This document shows, piece by piece, positions 24,901-32,650 of a DNA stretch of 43,065 nt; within the stretch, counting starts at the first letter, position 1; every line of letters begins with the position of its first letter. Source of the DNA: a virus; IMG/VR virus record IMGVR_UViG_3300049734_000047, positions 1-43,065 of that record. The stretch is one strand, 5' to 3'. The position numbers and the translations under genes are program-made. Below the pieces are notes generated by a model. The model saw only the letters and a program-made list of their open reading frames with translations, made no database searches and had not been told where the DNA came from.

Positions 24901-25050
24901 CCCGAGATGATCTGGGTCCGGGACGGCGTCGAGTTCCAGCGGCTCATGGAGCACCGGATCAAGGACTCGGTCGCGAAGATGGCGCCGGTGACGTTCCGGA
25001 CGGAACCGTTCGAGCCGACGGCGGCGTCGCGTGAGGTCGTGAACGGCTGA
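21961..25050 (+). CDS. Three-domain GT-B glycosyltransferase, methyltransferase and GT-A glycosyltransferase fusion
   Basis: 1029 residues, ATG 21961 behind CAGGAG. Domain 1 (1 to about 385) is a GT4-like GT-B fold with GGSESAALGLARALRARGH near the start and the E-x7-E donor site at Glu276-Glu284. Domain 2 (about 470-670) is a SAM methyltransferase with VLDVACGNG at 487-495. Domain 3 (about 693-930) is a GT2-like GT-A fold, DTGSTD at 725-730 and DAD at 776-778. Together these would build a short, methylated glycan. It sits between capsid and connector genes, so glycosylation of virion proteins or of the host surface is inferred. Target and sugar are unknown. Confidence 0.85.
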   Translation: MSARKPLSWAFLIDSVEFTPAVIAGETSLGGSESAALGLARALRARGHDVHVFTTKLSPEAAGMDATGLQWHHLSEFRSSNEFIEWDVCVALRMWMAYSVQTFARLRLLWNQDLLVPGGMVAGVMAITSMVDRCCYVSEYHRQQWQGLLPDLAPIGWVTRNGIDLSQVPTGRTKDPNRIIHISRPERGLGPLLTLWPKLRERLPTAELRLCRYSSMYDQGPGSWSDTCAAFDRRVEEVNKAVGGITYLGELTKLALYREIADAAVMWYPGVSTFAETSCIAAIEAQACGTPFVGSYRGALPETAKTSFDAGLLIKGEAEHDPVYADAAIASVLSLLGGCRNNSVIYRKLCQAGIAHAQRYDYATIAAEWEAQVWAWFADRYETQKIGVLRQLLWEDDHVAAKELAQKMAFTVTSGDGPFGYDHGTPATIATNQEACQALAFCDKVIAGKDQGADDYAEHALPDPVKEAELCGRFKAVVPTFDKATRVLDVACGNGAFAIALAMAHPTVQIVGLDYAAGNIERAKEAAARVGVADRCHFEQATVYDFDKQQIHDDFVRFVQRVNLDGDVGPFDGLFVGEFVEHVGNCTLLVDWLEEALQPGARVVYTCPHGACMELMPRGIPVRKGHVHRFHHDDLKAVWGPKQDFEVDYLSFGLSPRGNPVGNWIVSYTVAPDRQAGIRPIAERIVKTRPLQKLSVGMIVRDVENDLGRCLASVYRLADEIVVGDTGSTDTTRAIAESYGARVIDVAPIEDQPEGFAGARNAVLDACSGDWFLWIDADEILQHGWKLRGFLDTAIFHGYVLHQTHVYLDGPPTFDVPQRVFRLGRGVRFYGCVHEQPQAGDPNVDIAPALDLSDPVIAHTGYLTEDEREEKRVTRNKPLLLRDQQAFPTRELGKVLLLREAVIEADHHRARHGGELTPRARIGYQHAINLFVRYFDDPGHKFAKIARPWYEAALRHLRHGWEAEVSLFGKPGGLQGARAKPEMIWVRDGVEFQRLMEHRIKDSVAKMAPVTFRTEPFEPTAASREVVNG

Positions 25051-25916
25051 TGACCTGGCACCCCAACGACCTGGTCGCGGACGCGGATCTCGTCGCCTAT
25101 GAGGCCAAGATCCTGACCGCGTTCAACGTGGCGAACTGGCAGGAGAAACGCGCCAAGGCACTCGAAGACTGGCTGTTCCCGATTCTCTCGGCACGCGGGG
25201 TGACCCCGGAGACCTTGCGGACGCGGTTCGAACCGGACACCGTCTTGGGCTACACGGCGGCCGCCTACGCCGATCTCACGGGCTCAGCGAAGGACGCCAC
25301 GGTCGACGACGTCGACCTCGCGGCCGTGTTCGCCACGCCGGCGAGCGATGCGCTCTACATCGGCTCGACGCAGCAGTTCCGCGGGCTGTCGATCCGGATG
25401 TTCGAGAACGTGTCGGCGGTCGCGTCGGTGCTCACGGTCTCGTACTGGGCGGACGCCTGGACCGCGCTGACCATCACCGACGGGACCGTGAAGACCGCCG
25501 GGAAGACGTTCAGCGGCGGCGGGTCGGTGACCTGGAGCGCGGCGGCCGCCACGGGCTGGGTGAAGCGCACGCTCAACGGGTCCGATCCGCTCTATTTCGT
25601 GAAGCTGACGGTGTCGTCGACGCCGACCAGCGCGAAGGCGGGGCAGATCGGGACGATCCGGCGCTCGGCACTCTGCGCGCCGGCGGCGCTGCGCACGCTC
25701 GCGCTCATCATGCGCGAAGCGCCCACCGGGGCGGCGGGCCCGTGGCTCGAGAAGGCGGCCTTCTACGGGGAGGAAGCCTCCCTCGCGCTCGAACGCGCGC
25801 TGCCGCTCGTCGGGCACGAGACCGACACCGACGAGAGCGATCAGGTCAGCCAGAGCGAATCCGAACAGACCCTCGAAGAAGTCGGCGGCGGGCCGTTCCG
25901 CATGGAGCGCGGGTAA
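25050..25916 (+). CDS. Putative head-tail connector or virion protein with inserted beta domain
   Basis: 288 residues, ATG overlapping the glycosyltransferase stop. N- and C-terminal parts are helical (LVAYEAKILTAFN and LRTLALIMREA, WLEKAAFY). Between about 95 and 200 lies a beta-rich insert (DALYIGSTQQFRGLSIRM, SYWADAWTALTITDG). The acidic C-terminus with SESEQTLEE resembles adaptor proteins that join portal and tail. The position supports a connector; the insert may project from the virion neck. Confidence 0.55.
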   Translation: MTWHPNDLVADADLVAYEAKILTAFNVANWQEKRAKALEDWLFPILSARGVTPETLRTRFEPDTVLGYTAAAYADLTGSAKDATVDDVDLAAVFATPASDALYIGSTQQFRGLSIRMFENVSAVASVLTVSYWADAWTALTITDGTVKTAGKTFSGGGSVTWSAAAATGWVKRTLNGSDPLYFVKLTVSSTPTSAKAGQIGTIRRSALCAPAALRTLALIMREAPTGAAGPWLEKAAFYGEEASLALERALPLVGHETDTDESDQVSQSESEQTLEEVGGGPFRMERG

Positions 25917-26353
25917 TGCCGGGGCCGCTGACGGGCGAGGTCATCGTCGATCGCGTCCGCTCCGTCTGCGTCGGCGCGCCGTTCTCCCTCGTGGAGGCGA
26001 CGCGCTGGTCAGACTTCGCGCTGCAGCCTGACGGCAACATCGACGGCGTGTTCCGGATTCCGCCGATGTCGAGCCAGTTCGTCAACGGCGGCTTCGCCTT
26101 CTCCGAAGACCGCACCGACTCGATGCAGATCTGGGTCGCGCGGCGAACGAACAACGATTACGACACGGTCCGGCGCACGCTCCTGAAGGACGTGCACAGC
26201 CTCACGGCGGCCATCGTGCGGGATGGCGCGATCACGAGTGGGGACTATCACATTCCGGATGGCGGCCGCGGGCACGCCATTCAAGAAGATCCCGGCCACG
26301 AGTACGTCACCCTGCGGCTCACGCTGCCGGTGAACTACGAGGCCCAGCTCTAG
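25916..26353 (+). CDS. Putative tail terminator or neck protein
   Basis: 145 residues, ATG 25916 sharing one base with the previous stop. A mixed alpha-beta protein (TGEVIVDRVRSV, DSMQIWVARR, TLLKDVHSLTAAIVRDG) ending in a long strand, EYVTLRLTLPVNYE. The size, layout and place just before the tail tube gene fit tail terminator or tail completion proteins (gpU-like). No exact signature seen. Confidence 0.5.
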   Translation: MPGPLTGEVIVDRVRSVCVGAPFSLVEATRWSDFALQPDGNIDGVFRIPPMSSQFVNGGFAFSEDRTDSMQIWVARRTNNDYDTVRRTLLKDVHSLTAAIVRDGAITSGDYHIPDGGRGHAIQEDPGHEYVTLRLTLPVNYEAQL

Positions 26354-26368
26354 AGGAAGGACTCGATC

Positions 26369-27433
26369 ATGCCTGGCAGAACTGGCCGTGAAATGAAGGG
26401 ATGGGCCTTCGCGAAGTTCGCCACGAACTCGTGGGGCGTAGCCGCCTCGGTCACCAAGGGCACGCGGTTCATGAGCGACGGCGGTGTCAAGTTCTCGCCG
26501 ATGTTCGTCGAAGACCGGTCCTTCGGCGAATCGTTTCTGGGCCCCGCCGACATCGGCGACACCAACCCGTGCGATCTCACCCTGCAGGGACAGGGTCGCT
26601 ATGAGGATCACAACTACATCCTCGAAGGGTTGGTCACGGGCTCGCCCACCGCGGTGGCGATCTCGACGTCGGCGGCCGGCCAGGTCACGAGCTGGCTGCA
26701 CATCTTCGACCCGGCCGCGTCGATCGATGGGCTCGGCGCGACGTTCGCGATCGATCGCGCGATGTACGTCGAAGAGGTGCCGTCGGCGAAGGTCTACGGG
26801 ATCTCGGAGGCGTTCGGCGACGGCGGGGTGCTCGAGTCGTCGTTCAAGGTGCTCGGCAACAAGGCGACGAACATCTCGTCGATCAACATCAACTCGACGG
26901 TCTACGGCGCCAGCTTCCCGGCCCTGAACGGCAAGATTTTCCGGAAGCAGGGCACGTACCGGATGAACGTGCAGTCTGGCGGTGCGCTGGGCTCGACCGA
27001 TGCGATCGTGATCGAGACGTTCGACTTCGCCTTCGAACGTCCACAGGATCAGACGTTCGGCACGGGGTCCGACACCATCGTGGAGCCGGGCGACAACGAG
27101 TTCCCGACGCCCACGGTGAAGGTCGGCTACCCACGCATGAACACCGTCAGCGCGAACTCGCTCTATGCGGCGCTGCGATCGACGACCGCCTTCAAGGCGG
27201 ACATGACCTTCGCGGGCGCGTTCATCAACTCCACCGACCAGTACACGAAGCTGTACCAGTTCCCCTACCTGGAGCTGCAGGACTTCGAGACGCCGACCGC
27301 GGGTGCCGCGCAGGTGAAGCCGGTGGCGACGTTCATCGCGAAGAAGCCATCGTCTGCGCCGATCGGGATGTCTGGCGTGACGATGCCGTTCCGGCTCAAG
27401 CGCATCATGACCAATTCGGTCACGGCGTTCTAA
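26369..27433 (+). CDS. Major tail tube protein
   Basis: 354 residues, ATG 26369 behind AGAGGAAGG. Two beta-rich repeats are visible: SDGGVKFSPMFVEDRSFGESFLG in the first part and a similar module ending TVKVGYPRM and MTFAGAFIN in the second, consistent with tube domains. It immediately precedes the chaperone pair and tape measure, which is the canonical place for the tail tube in siphoviruses. It forms stacked rings along the tape measure. Confidence 0.75.
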   Translation: MPGRTGREMKGWAFAKFATNSWGVAASVTKGTRFMSDGGVKFSPMFVEDRSFGESFLGPADIGDTNPCDLTLQGQGRYEDHNYILEGLVTGSPTAVAISTSAAGQVTSWLHIFDPAASIDGLGATFAIDRAMYVEEVPSAKVYGISEAFGDGGVLESSFKVLGNKATNISSININSTVYGASFPALNGKIFRKQGTYRMNVQSGGALGSTDAIVIETFDFAFERPQDQTFGTGSDTIVEPGDNEFPTPTVKVGYPRMNTVSANSLYAALRSTTAFKADMTFAGAFINSTDQYTKLYQFPYLELQDFETPTAGAAQVKPVATFIAKKPSSAPIGMSGVTMPFRLKRIMTNSVTAF

Positions 27434-27450
27434 CCCACACACGGAGGCGT

Positions 27451-27834
27451 ATGGCGCTCGTCCTGAAAGATGAATCGCACACCTGGGAGGTCTGCGACAA
27501 AGACCTCGTACCCGGCGGTGACAAGGACACGTTCTACACGGTGCGCCGGCTGACGCTGGAGAAGCACCGGGAGATTACCAAGCGGCACACCAAGCCGGGG
27601 ACGTTCCGCCGGCCGGAAGGGAAGCGGGACGAGGAAGCGATTCAGGACGATCTCTTCGACTACGTGCTCGAGAAGTGGCGCGGGGTCGAGAAGGACGGGA
27701 AGCCGGTGCCGTGTGAGTGGGAGTTCAAGGCGCTGCTGGACGTGCCGCGGCGGGTGGCGCTGCTCGACGAAGCCGGCCTAAACGACATCGCGGCGGCGGA
27801 GGACGCACGCGCCGAGTCGTTTCGCGGCGCTTGA
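27451..27834 (+). CDS. Tail assembly chaperone G
   Basis: 127 residues, ATG 27451 behind ACGGAGG. A beta N-terminus is followed by helical segments (YTVRRLTLEKHREITKRH and FKALLDVPRRVALLDEAG). Position between tail tube and tape measure identifies it as the shorter of two chaperones that coat the tape measure during assembly. A second coding frame begins at its end, and a TTTC slip site at 27820 could join the two. Confidence 0.7.
   Translation: MALVLKDESHTWEVCDKDLVPGGDKDTFYTVRRLTLEKHREITKRHTKPGTFRRPEGKRDEEAIQDDLFDYVLEKWRGVEKDGKPVPCEWEFKALLDVPRRVALLDEAGLNDIAAAEDARAESFRGA
27820..27823 (+). promoter_or_regulatory. Candidate +1 programmed frameshift site
   Basis: In the G frame the codons are TCG TTT CGC. 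A tRNA-Phe on TTT can slip forward to TTC, entering the T frame as GCG GCG CTT GAA. The shift must occur between the T-frame stop at 27779-27781 and the G stop at 27832-27834, and TTTC lies in this window. Confidence 0.5.
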
Positions 27835-28174
27835 ACGATTCGCGGACTTCTGGCAGTGCGACGTCATCGAGGCGAAGGCGACCTGTTGTCTCGTCGTCGA
27901 CGAATCCCTGGTCGATGAAGACCCGGAGGTCTTCGACTGCGAGACGTGCCCCGTGGCGGATGCGCTCGCGGATCTGGACGCCGAGAACCGTGAGGCGTGG
28001 GCGCTGTACCGGAAGGTCGTCACGCGGCTGGCCGGGGACCTCGGCACCGGCGGTGTGGTGCTGGAACGTCTGACGCGGGAGCTGACCCAGAGCGAGTTCG
28101 AGGATACGTGGCGGCGGCTGGCGATTCTGTATCACGCGTTGAATCCGCCGCCGCCCCCACCGAAGGAGACCTGA
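27821..28174 (+). CDS. Tail assembly chaperone T, expressed by frameshift from G
   Basis: About 117 residues in the frame +1 to G. Coding character is clear from FAALERFADFWQCDVIEAKA through LVVDESLVDEDPEVFDCETC to RRLAILYHALNPPP, yet no ATG, GTG or TTG occurs before GTG 27953, which lies well inside it. It thus looks like the T portion of a G-T fusion, as in lambda and Mu, but with a +1 (or -2) shift instead of -1. The end is Pro-rich, directly before the tape measure. Confidence 0.65.
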   Translation, partial: FAALERFADFWQCDVIEAKATCCLVVDESLVDEDPEVFDCETCPVADALADLDAENREAWALYRKVVTRLAGDLGTGGVVLERLTRELTQSEFEDTWRRLAILYHALNPPPPPPKET

Positions 28175-28178
28175 TCGC

Positions 28179-30683
28179 GTGGCCCTGGATCTCACGATCG
28201 ACATCGTCGCCAACAGCGCGCAGGCGCGGGCGGAGCTCCGTGCGGTCGATGCGGAGATCAAGAAAGTCGAGCAGTCCACCAAGTCGAGCGTCGGCTGGTG
28301 GCAGAAGGAAGAGAAGGCGATCGACGAGGTCACCGGCACGCTCACGACGCACCGCAGCGAACTCTCCAAGGTCGAGCAGGCCACGGCGAAGATGGAGCAG
28401 AAGGTCGCCGCCGCCGCCACGTCCACAAAGGCGCTCGGCGTCACGTCGGCGGCCACCACCGCCGGGCTCAGCGGGATGGCCGGCGGGACCGAGAGTGTCG
28501 CCACGGCGCTGCTCGAGATGACGGGCGCCGCGGGGCTGTCGGTCGGGGCCTTGACGGCGCTCGCCGGCGCGATCGGCGCGGTTGTCGCGGTCGGTGTGCT
28601 CTTCGGCAAGTTCCTGCTCGACTCGGCCTCCTACTACATCGAGCACAGTAAGAATGCGCAGGGCTTGCGCGACGAGATGGATCGTCTGGGCGAGACGTGG
28701 AACACCGTCAAGCTGATCATCGGCGAAAGTCTCGTCGCGCCGGAACAATCCGCGTTCATCGGCTTCCTGAAGCTCGGCGAAGAGTGGGCGATGAAGCTGG
28801 GCCTCAAGCTGGCGTTCGACATCGAGCTCCTGCAGCGGCTGTACTCGATGACCCCGGCCGGAGCCTTCTGGGATCGCTTCGGGCAGGCGAACGATCTGGG
28901 GACGATCCCAGATCCCTCAAAGGTGCTCGGCGGCGCGCATCCGCTCGGGAGCTATCTGGCGACGGCGCGCGCCGGCGCCTACGAACCAATGTCGGGCGCG
29001 CAGGCGATGGCCATCTTCGAGAAGCAGGAAGCGGATCGCCGCCGGGAGGAACTCGCCGCGCTCCGTGAACGGGAACGCCAGGAGCGCGAGATCGCGCAAG
29101 CCTATCAGCGTCACTTCACCGCGCTCCGCGTGACGGCTGAGCGCCAGGCTGCGGCGCGCGGGATGGCGGAACAGACCGCCAACTTCGCGGCCTTCGGCGC
29201 GTATGCGGCCCGCCTGCCGATGGCGGCCGGGTTCGGGGCGTACGGCCTGAACCCGCTCACCTACGCGTTTCCGCCGGCGAACTTCTTCGGCGCGGGCACC
29301 GCCCGCAATGACTTCATCGGCGCGCGAGGACTCGATCCGTCGACGCTGCGCGTCGGCGACGTGTCGAATTTTTTCGGGAACGCCAAGGCGGGCCCGTCCT
29401 ACCTCGATCGCATGTTCGGATCGATGGCGGGCGGTCTCGGCAACGTCTTTACGCAGTTCCTCGTGAATCGGTCCTCGGGGGGCAGCGCGATCGGATCCTC
29501 GATCGGCGGGTCCATCTTCGGCTCGCTGATGGGCGGCGGCACCGGCAAGTCGATCTCGTCAGCCCTCACGAAGGGACTCGGGTCAACGATCGGCGGCATG
29601 ATTGGATCCTTCATCCCCTTCGGCGGCCAGATCCTCGGCTCGCTCATTGGGAAGATGTTCGACCCGACGAAGTACCAACAGGAGGCGCGTCAGGCCAACA
29701 AGGACATCGCCGCGCTGTGGGGCGGGATGAACAAGCAGTACGGTGGCGACGCTTCGCAGGCGCTGTCAATCTTCGGCTTCGACGTCGGCGCGCTGAAGGG
29801 CAAGAACTTCCAGGGCGCGATGGGCGTCGATCCGCTCCGGGCGCAATTCGACGAGCTCGCCAAGCGACAGGGGACGTTCAACACCAGCCTCGGCGACACG
29901 CTGTCGAAGATCCAGGCACTCGGCGGCGGCATCCCGGAAGCGCTGACGCCCTACCTGCAGCAACTGACCAACGCGAAGGTGCTCACGCAGGACAACCTGA
30001 ACCTGATCGCGCAGATGACGGCGAGCGCCGTCCCGTCGTATCAGCAGATGGAGGAGGCGGCCAACCGTCTCGGCATCTCGACCGATGCGCTCGGCCAGGC
30101 GTTCCAGAACGCGAAGGCTGCCGCCAACTGGCAGTCCGTCATCGACGACCTCGATACGCTGATCCGCGGCGGCGCCGACATGAACGCGCTGCTCGGCGAC
30201 GAAGGGCTGCAGAAGAAGTTCAACGACCTCGTGCAGCAGTCGCAGAAGTTCGGCACGGCGATCCCCGAGAACATGAAGCCGTGGATCCAGGCGCTGATCG
30301 ACTCCGGGAAACTGCTCGGCGCCAACGGCGAGAAGATCGAGGACATCAACCAGCTGAAGTTCGGCGAGTCGATGCAGACGACGCTGGAGAAGCTGAACGC
30401 CACGCTCAAGGAGCTGATCGACGCGCTCAACATCGCCCTGCCTGACGCGACAAAGAAGGCCGCCGGGACGTGGCGTGAGCAGGTCGAAGGGTTGCCGCCA
30501 TTCCCAGGCACCGGCGGGGGCGCCGGTGGCGGTGGCGGTGGCGGCGGCGGGGAACGTGGCGGCGGCGAGGCCCCGGCCTCCTTCCGTCAGCCGATCGTGA
30601 TCGAGATGGACGGGCGCGCCGTCGGGAAGGGGCTGGTGCCGATCATCCCCGGGATCGTCACGCGCGCGGGGCTGACGCGATGA
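28179..30683 (+). CDS. Tape measure protein
   Basis: 834 residues, GTG 28179 behind AAGGAGA. N-terminal coiled coil (ARAELRAVDAEIKKVEQ), a hydrophobic segment at about 118-148 (GLSVGALTALAGAIGAVVAV), a long helical stretch with KQEADRRREELAAL, a Gly/Ser-rich membrane-like segment at about 430-490, and a poly-Gly end. Tape measure proteins set tail length at roughly 0.15 nm per residue, implying about 125 nm. No lytic peptidase motif is visible. Confidence 0.85.
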   Translation: MALDLTIDIVANSAQARAELRAVDAEIKKVEQSTKSSVGWWQKEEKAIDEVTGTLTTHRSELSKVEQATAKMEQKVAAAATSTKALGVTSAATTAGLSGMAGGTESVATALLEMTGAAGLSVGALTALAGAIGAVVAVGVLFGKFLLDSASYYIEHSKNAQGLRDEMDRLGETWNTVKLIIGESLVAPEQSAFIGFLKLGEEWAMKLGLKLAFDIELLQRLYSMTPAGAFWDRFGQANDLGTIPDPSKVLGGAHPLGSYLATARAGAYEPMSGAQAMAIFEKQEADRRREELAALRERERQEREIAQAYQRHFTALRVTAERQAAARGMAEQTANFAAFGAYAARLPMAAGFGAYGLNPLTYAFPPANFFGAGTARNDFIGARGLDPSTLRVGDVSNFFGNAKAGPSYLDRMFGSMAGGLGNVFTQFLVNRSSGGSAIGSSIGGSIFGSLMGGGTGKSISSALTKGLGSTIGGMIGSFIPFGGQILGSLIGKMFDPTKYQQEARQANKDIAALWGGMNKQYGGDASQALSIFGFDVGALKGKNFQGAMGVDPLRAQFDELAKRQGTFNTSLGDTLSKIQALGGGIPEALTPYLQQLTNAKVLTQDNLNLIAQMTASAVPSYQQMEEAANRLGISTDALGQAFQNAKAAANWQSVIDDLDTLIRGGADMNALLGDEGLQKKFNDLVQQSQKFGTAIPENMKPWIQALIDSGKLLGANGEKIEDINQLKFGESMQTTLEKLNATLKELIDALNIALPDATKKAAGTWREQVEGLPPFPGTGGGAGGGGGGGGGERGGGEAPASFRQPIVIEMDGRAVGKGLVPIIPGIVTRAGLTR

Positions 30684-30832
30684 CGCGTCCCGACACGAGC
30701 TGGGCGTGGTCGGTCTCCAGAGTCTGCCTGCTGGCGGCGCTCGGCGGCGCTGGGGCCTGGGTCTGGTTCATGGTGGTGTGCGCGTGGATCGCGTGCGACT
30801 ACGCGGTCTGGGCGCATCGGGGGGCCCGGTGA
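30680..30832 (+). CDS. Very small hydrophobic protein
   Basis: 50 residues, ATG 30680 overlapping the tape measure stop. It is mostly hydrophobic with seven Trp residues, and one membrane helix (about 17-38, LLAALGGAGAWVWFMVVCAW) is likely. It fills the gap between tape measure and hub gene and ends four bases before the next ATG. No family recognised; small proteins are common at this place. Confidence 0.5.
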   Translation: MTRPDTSWAWSVSRVCLLAALGGAGAWVWFMVVCAWIACDYAVWAHRGAR

Positions 30833-30835
30833 CGC

Positions 30836-32650
30836 ATGGCGACCTACGCGCTCACGATCGCCGGCGTCAGCAAGACGCTGCAGCACCGATCGCTCCGCAT
30901 CACCGAAGAGCAAAACGCTCGCAATCAGTTGGACTTCACGGTCCTGTCGCTGACCGGCTCGTACCGGCCGGCGCTCGACGACGAAGTCATCCTCACGGAG
31001 AACGGCACGCGGATCTTTGGCGGGAACATCACCGCCGTCCGCGAAGCCGGGCACCCCAACAGCTATGGAGGCACGCCGATCGTCCAGGAGGTCGAGTGCG
31101 CGGACTTCAACGCGCTGGCCGATCGTCGCTGGGTCAACACCGTGATCCCAGAGGGGACGTCGCTCTATGACGCGCTCAACACCTACATCCTGCCGTACCT
31201 CTCCCCGTTCGGAGTCACGTTGAGCGGGAGTCAGGTCAATCCGGGGCCGACGCTGCCGGAACTGCGATACGAGTGGGTCGTCGCCTCGCAGGTGCTCGAT
31301 GACCTGGCGGCCTTCGCCGGGAACTGGACGCGCACGATCGACTACAACAAGGCGCTCCGCGTCTACGACCCGTCGGGCGTGTCGGCGCCGTTCAACATCG
31401 CGGCGAACGACGGGAACCTCGTGGACGACCTGACCGTCGAGCCCTCGCGCGAGATGTACGCCACGCGGGTGGTCGTGCGGTTCAACGAAGCCGCACACAA
31501 GGCGTACGCGTTCCTCGACGGGAGTTTCGGCGGGGCGGCGATCGCCGACGGCAACACCGTGACGATCGGCTCGCGGACCTACACGTTCCAGAACACCCTG
31601 ACCGACGTCAACGGGAACGTCAAGGTGGGGGCGTCGATCACCGACAGCCTCACGAACTTGATCGCCGCCATCACGGGTGGCGCCGGGGCCGGGACGCTCT
31701 ACGCGTCGGCGACGACCGTCCACACGCAGGTCGAGGCAGCCTTCTATGCGACCAACGCGGTCCGGGTGCGCGCGCTCACCGGCGGTGCCGCTGGGAACTC
31801 GATCGGCGTGTCGACGACCGCGAGCCTGCACTGGATCACCGAGGGCGCCATCACGACGAGCACGCTGACGCTCGGCTCGGACGAATCGCTGACCAACTTC
31901 GTCGAGGTCGGCGGCGCGGCCGGATCGTCCACCTGGGAAGACGTCATCACCGCGGAGACGGACTCCTACGCCACGGCGACTGAACGCGGGACGCAGTACC
32001 TGGCCGCCCACAATCTGACGCGGAAGGTCGTCAAGTACACGACGCGCACGCTCGGTATCCGGCCGGGGATGACGCAGACGATCAACCTGCCACGGCGAAA
32101 CATCAACAACACCTTTCTCGTGCAGCGGGTCGAGACCTTTGAAGGGCGCCGCGGCGTCCTGCATCGCTCGGTGACGGCGATCGAAGGGACGACCGTGCAG
32201 GGGTACTGGGGCGACGTCTACAAGCAGTGGTCTGCCGGCGGCGGCTCGGTGGTCGTAGCTGGCGGGGGAGGCGGGTCGGTGGTGGTCTCCGGTGGCGGCC
32301 TGCCGGTCTACACGCTCGCGGCCGCGGCGAATGAGCCGGTCAGCAGCCCGACACCGACCTGGGTGTCGGCGAGCGCGATCCAGATTGTGCTCGACACCGT
32401 GGAACGCGGCACGGTCGCCGCGACGGTGACGGTGCGCCTACGCGCGCGCGATGCTGGCGTGACCGTCCAGGCGCGGCTCCGGAACGTCAGCGATGGCGTC
32501 ACGGTGGGGACCGGCGTCGTCATCACGAACACGGCCTGGCAAACCGACGTCTTCGCCTGCACGTTGACGGCCGGCACGAAGCTCTACGAACTGCAGCTGT
32601 TGCCCGGGACGGCTGGCAAGTTCGTCCAGGCGGTGGGGTATCTCCGATGA
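30836..32650 (+). CDS. Baseplate hub or distal tail-like protein with inserted domain
   Basis: 604 residues. The N-terminal domain (ALTIAGVSKTLQHRSLRI, FTVLSL, DDEVILTENGTRIFGGNI) and the VVASQVLDDLAAFAGNW region fit a gpD-like hub protein. Residues about 220-345 form an inserted beta domain (GNTVTIGSRTYTF, GAAGNSIGV). Hub homology resumes at ERGTQYLAAHNLTRK. A Gly/Val linker then leads to a C-terminal beta sandwich at about 495-604. The extra domains are probably surface-exposed adhesion modules. Confidence 0.65.
   Translation: MATYALTIAGVSKTLQHRSLRITEEQNARNQLDFTVLSLTGSYRPALDDEVILTENGTRIFGGNITAVREAGHPNSYGGTPIVQEVECADFNALADRRWVNTVIPEGTSLYDALNTYILPYLSPFGVTLSGSQVNPGPTLPELRYEWVVASQVLDDLAAFAGNWTRTIDYNKALRVYDPSGVSAPFNIAANDGNLVDDLTVEPSREMYATRVVVRFNEAAHKAYAFLDGSFGGAAIADGNTVTIGSRTYTFQNTLTDVNGNVKVGASITDSLTNLIAAITGGAGAGTLYASATTVHTQVEAAFYATNAVRVRALTGGAAGNSIGVSTTASLHWITEGAITTSTLTLGSDESLTNFVEVGGAAGSSTWEDVITAETDSYATATERGTQYLAAHNLTRKVVKYTTRTLGIRPGMTQTINLPRRNINNTFLVQRVETFEGRRGVLHRSVTAIEGTTVQGYWGDVYKQWSAGGGSVVVAGGGGGSVVVSGGGLPVYTLAAAANEPVSSPTPTWVSASAIQIVLDTVERGTVAATVTVRLRARDAGVTVQARLRNVSDGVTVGTGVVITNTAWQTDVFACTLTAGTKLYELQLLPGTAGKFVQAVGYLR

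Noticed and set aside
30587-32164. Minus-strand open frame opposite the hub gene
   Set aside because: Composition is that of an antisense shadow (Arg, Val, Asp-rich, no motifs), and the + strand hub is clearly coding.
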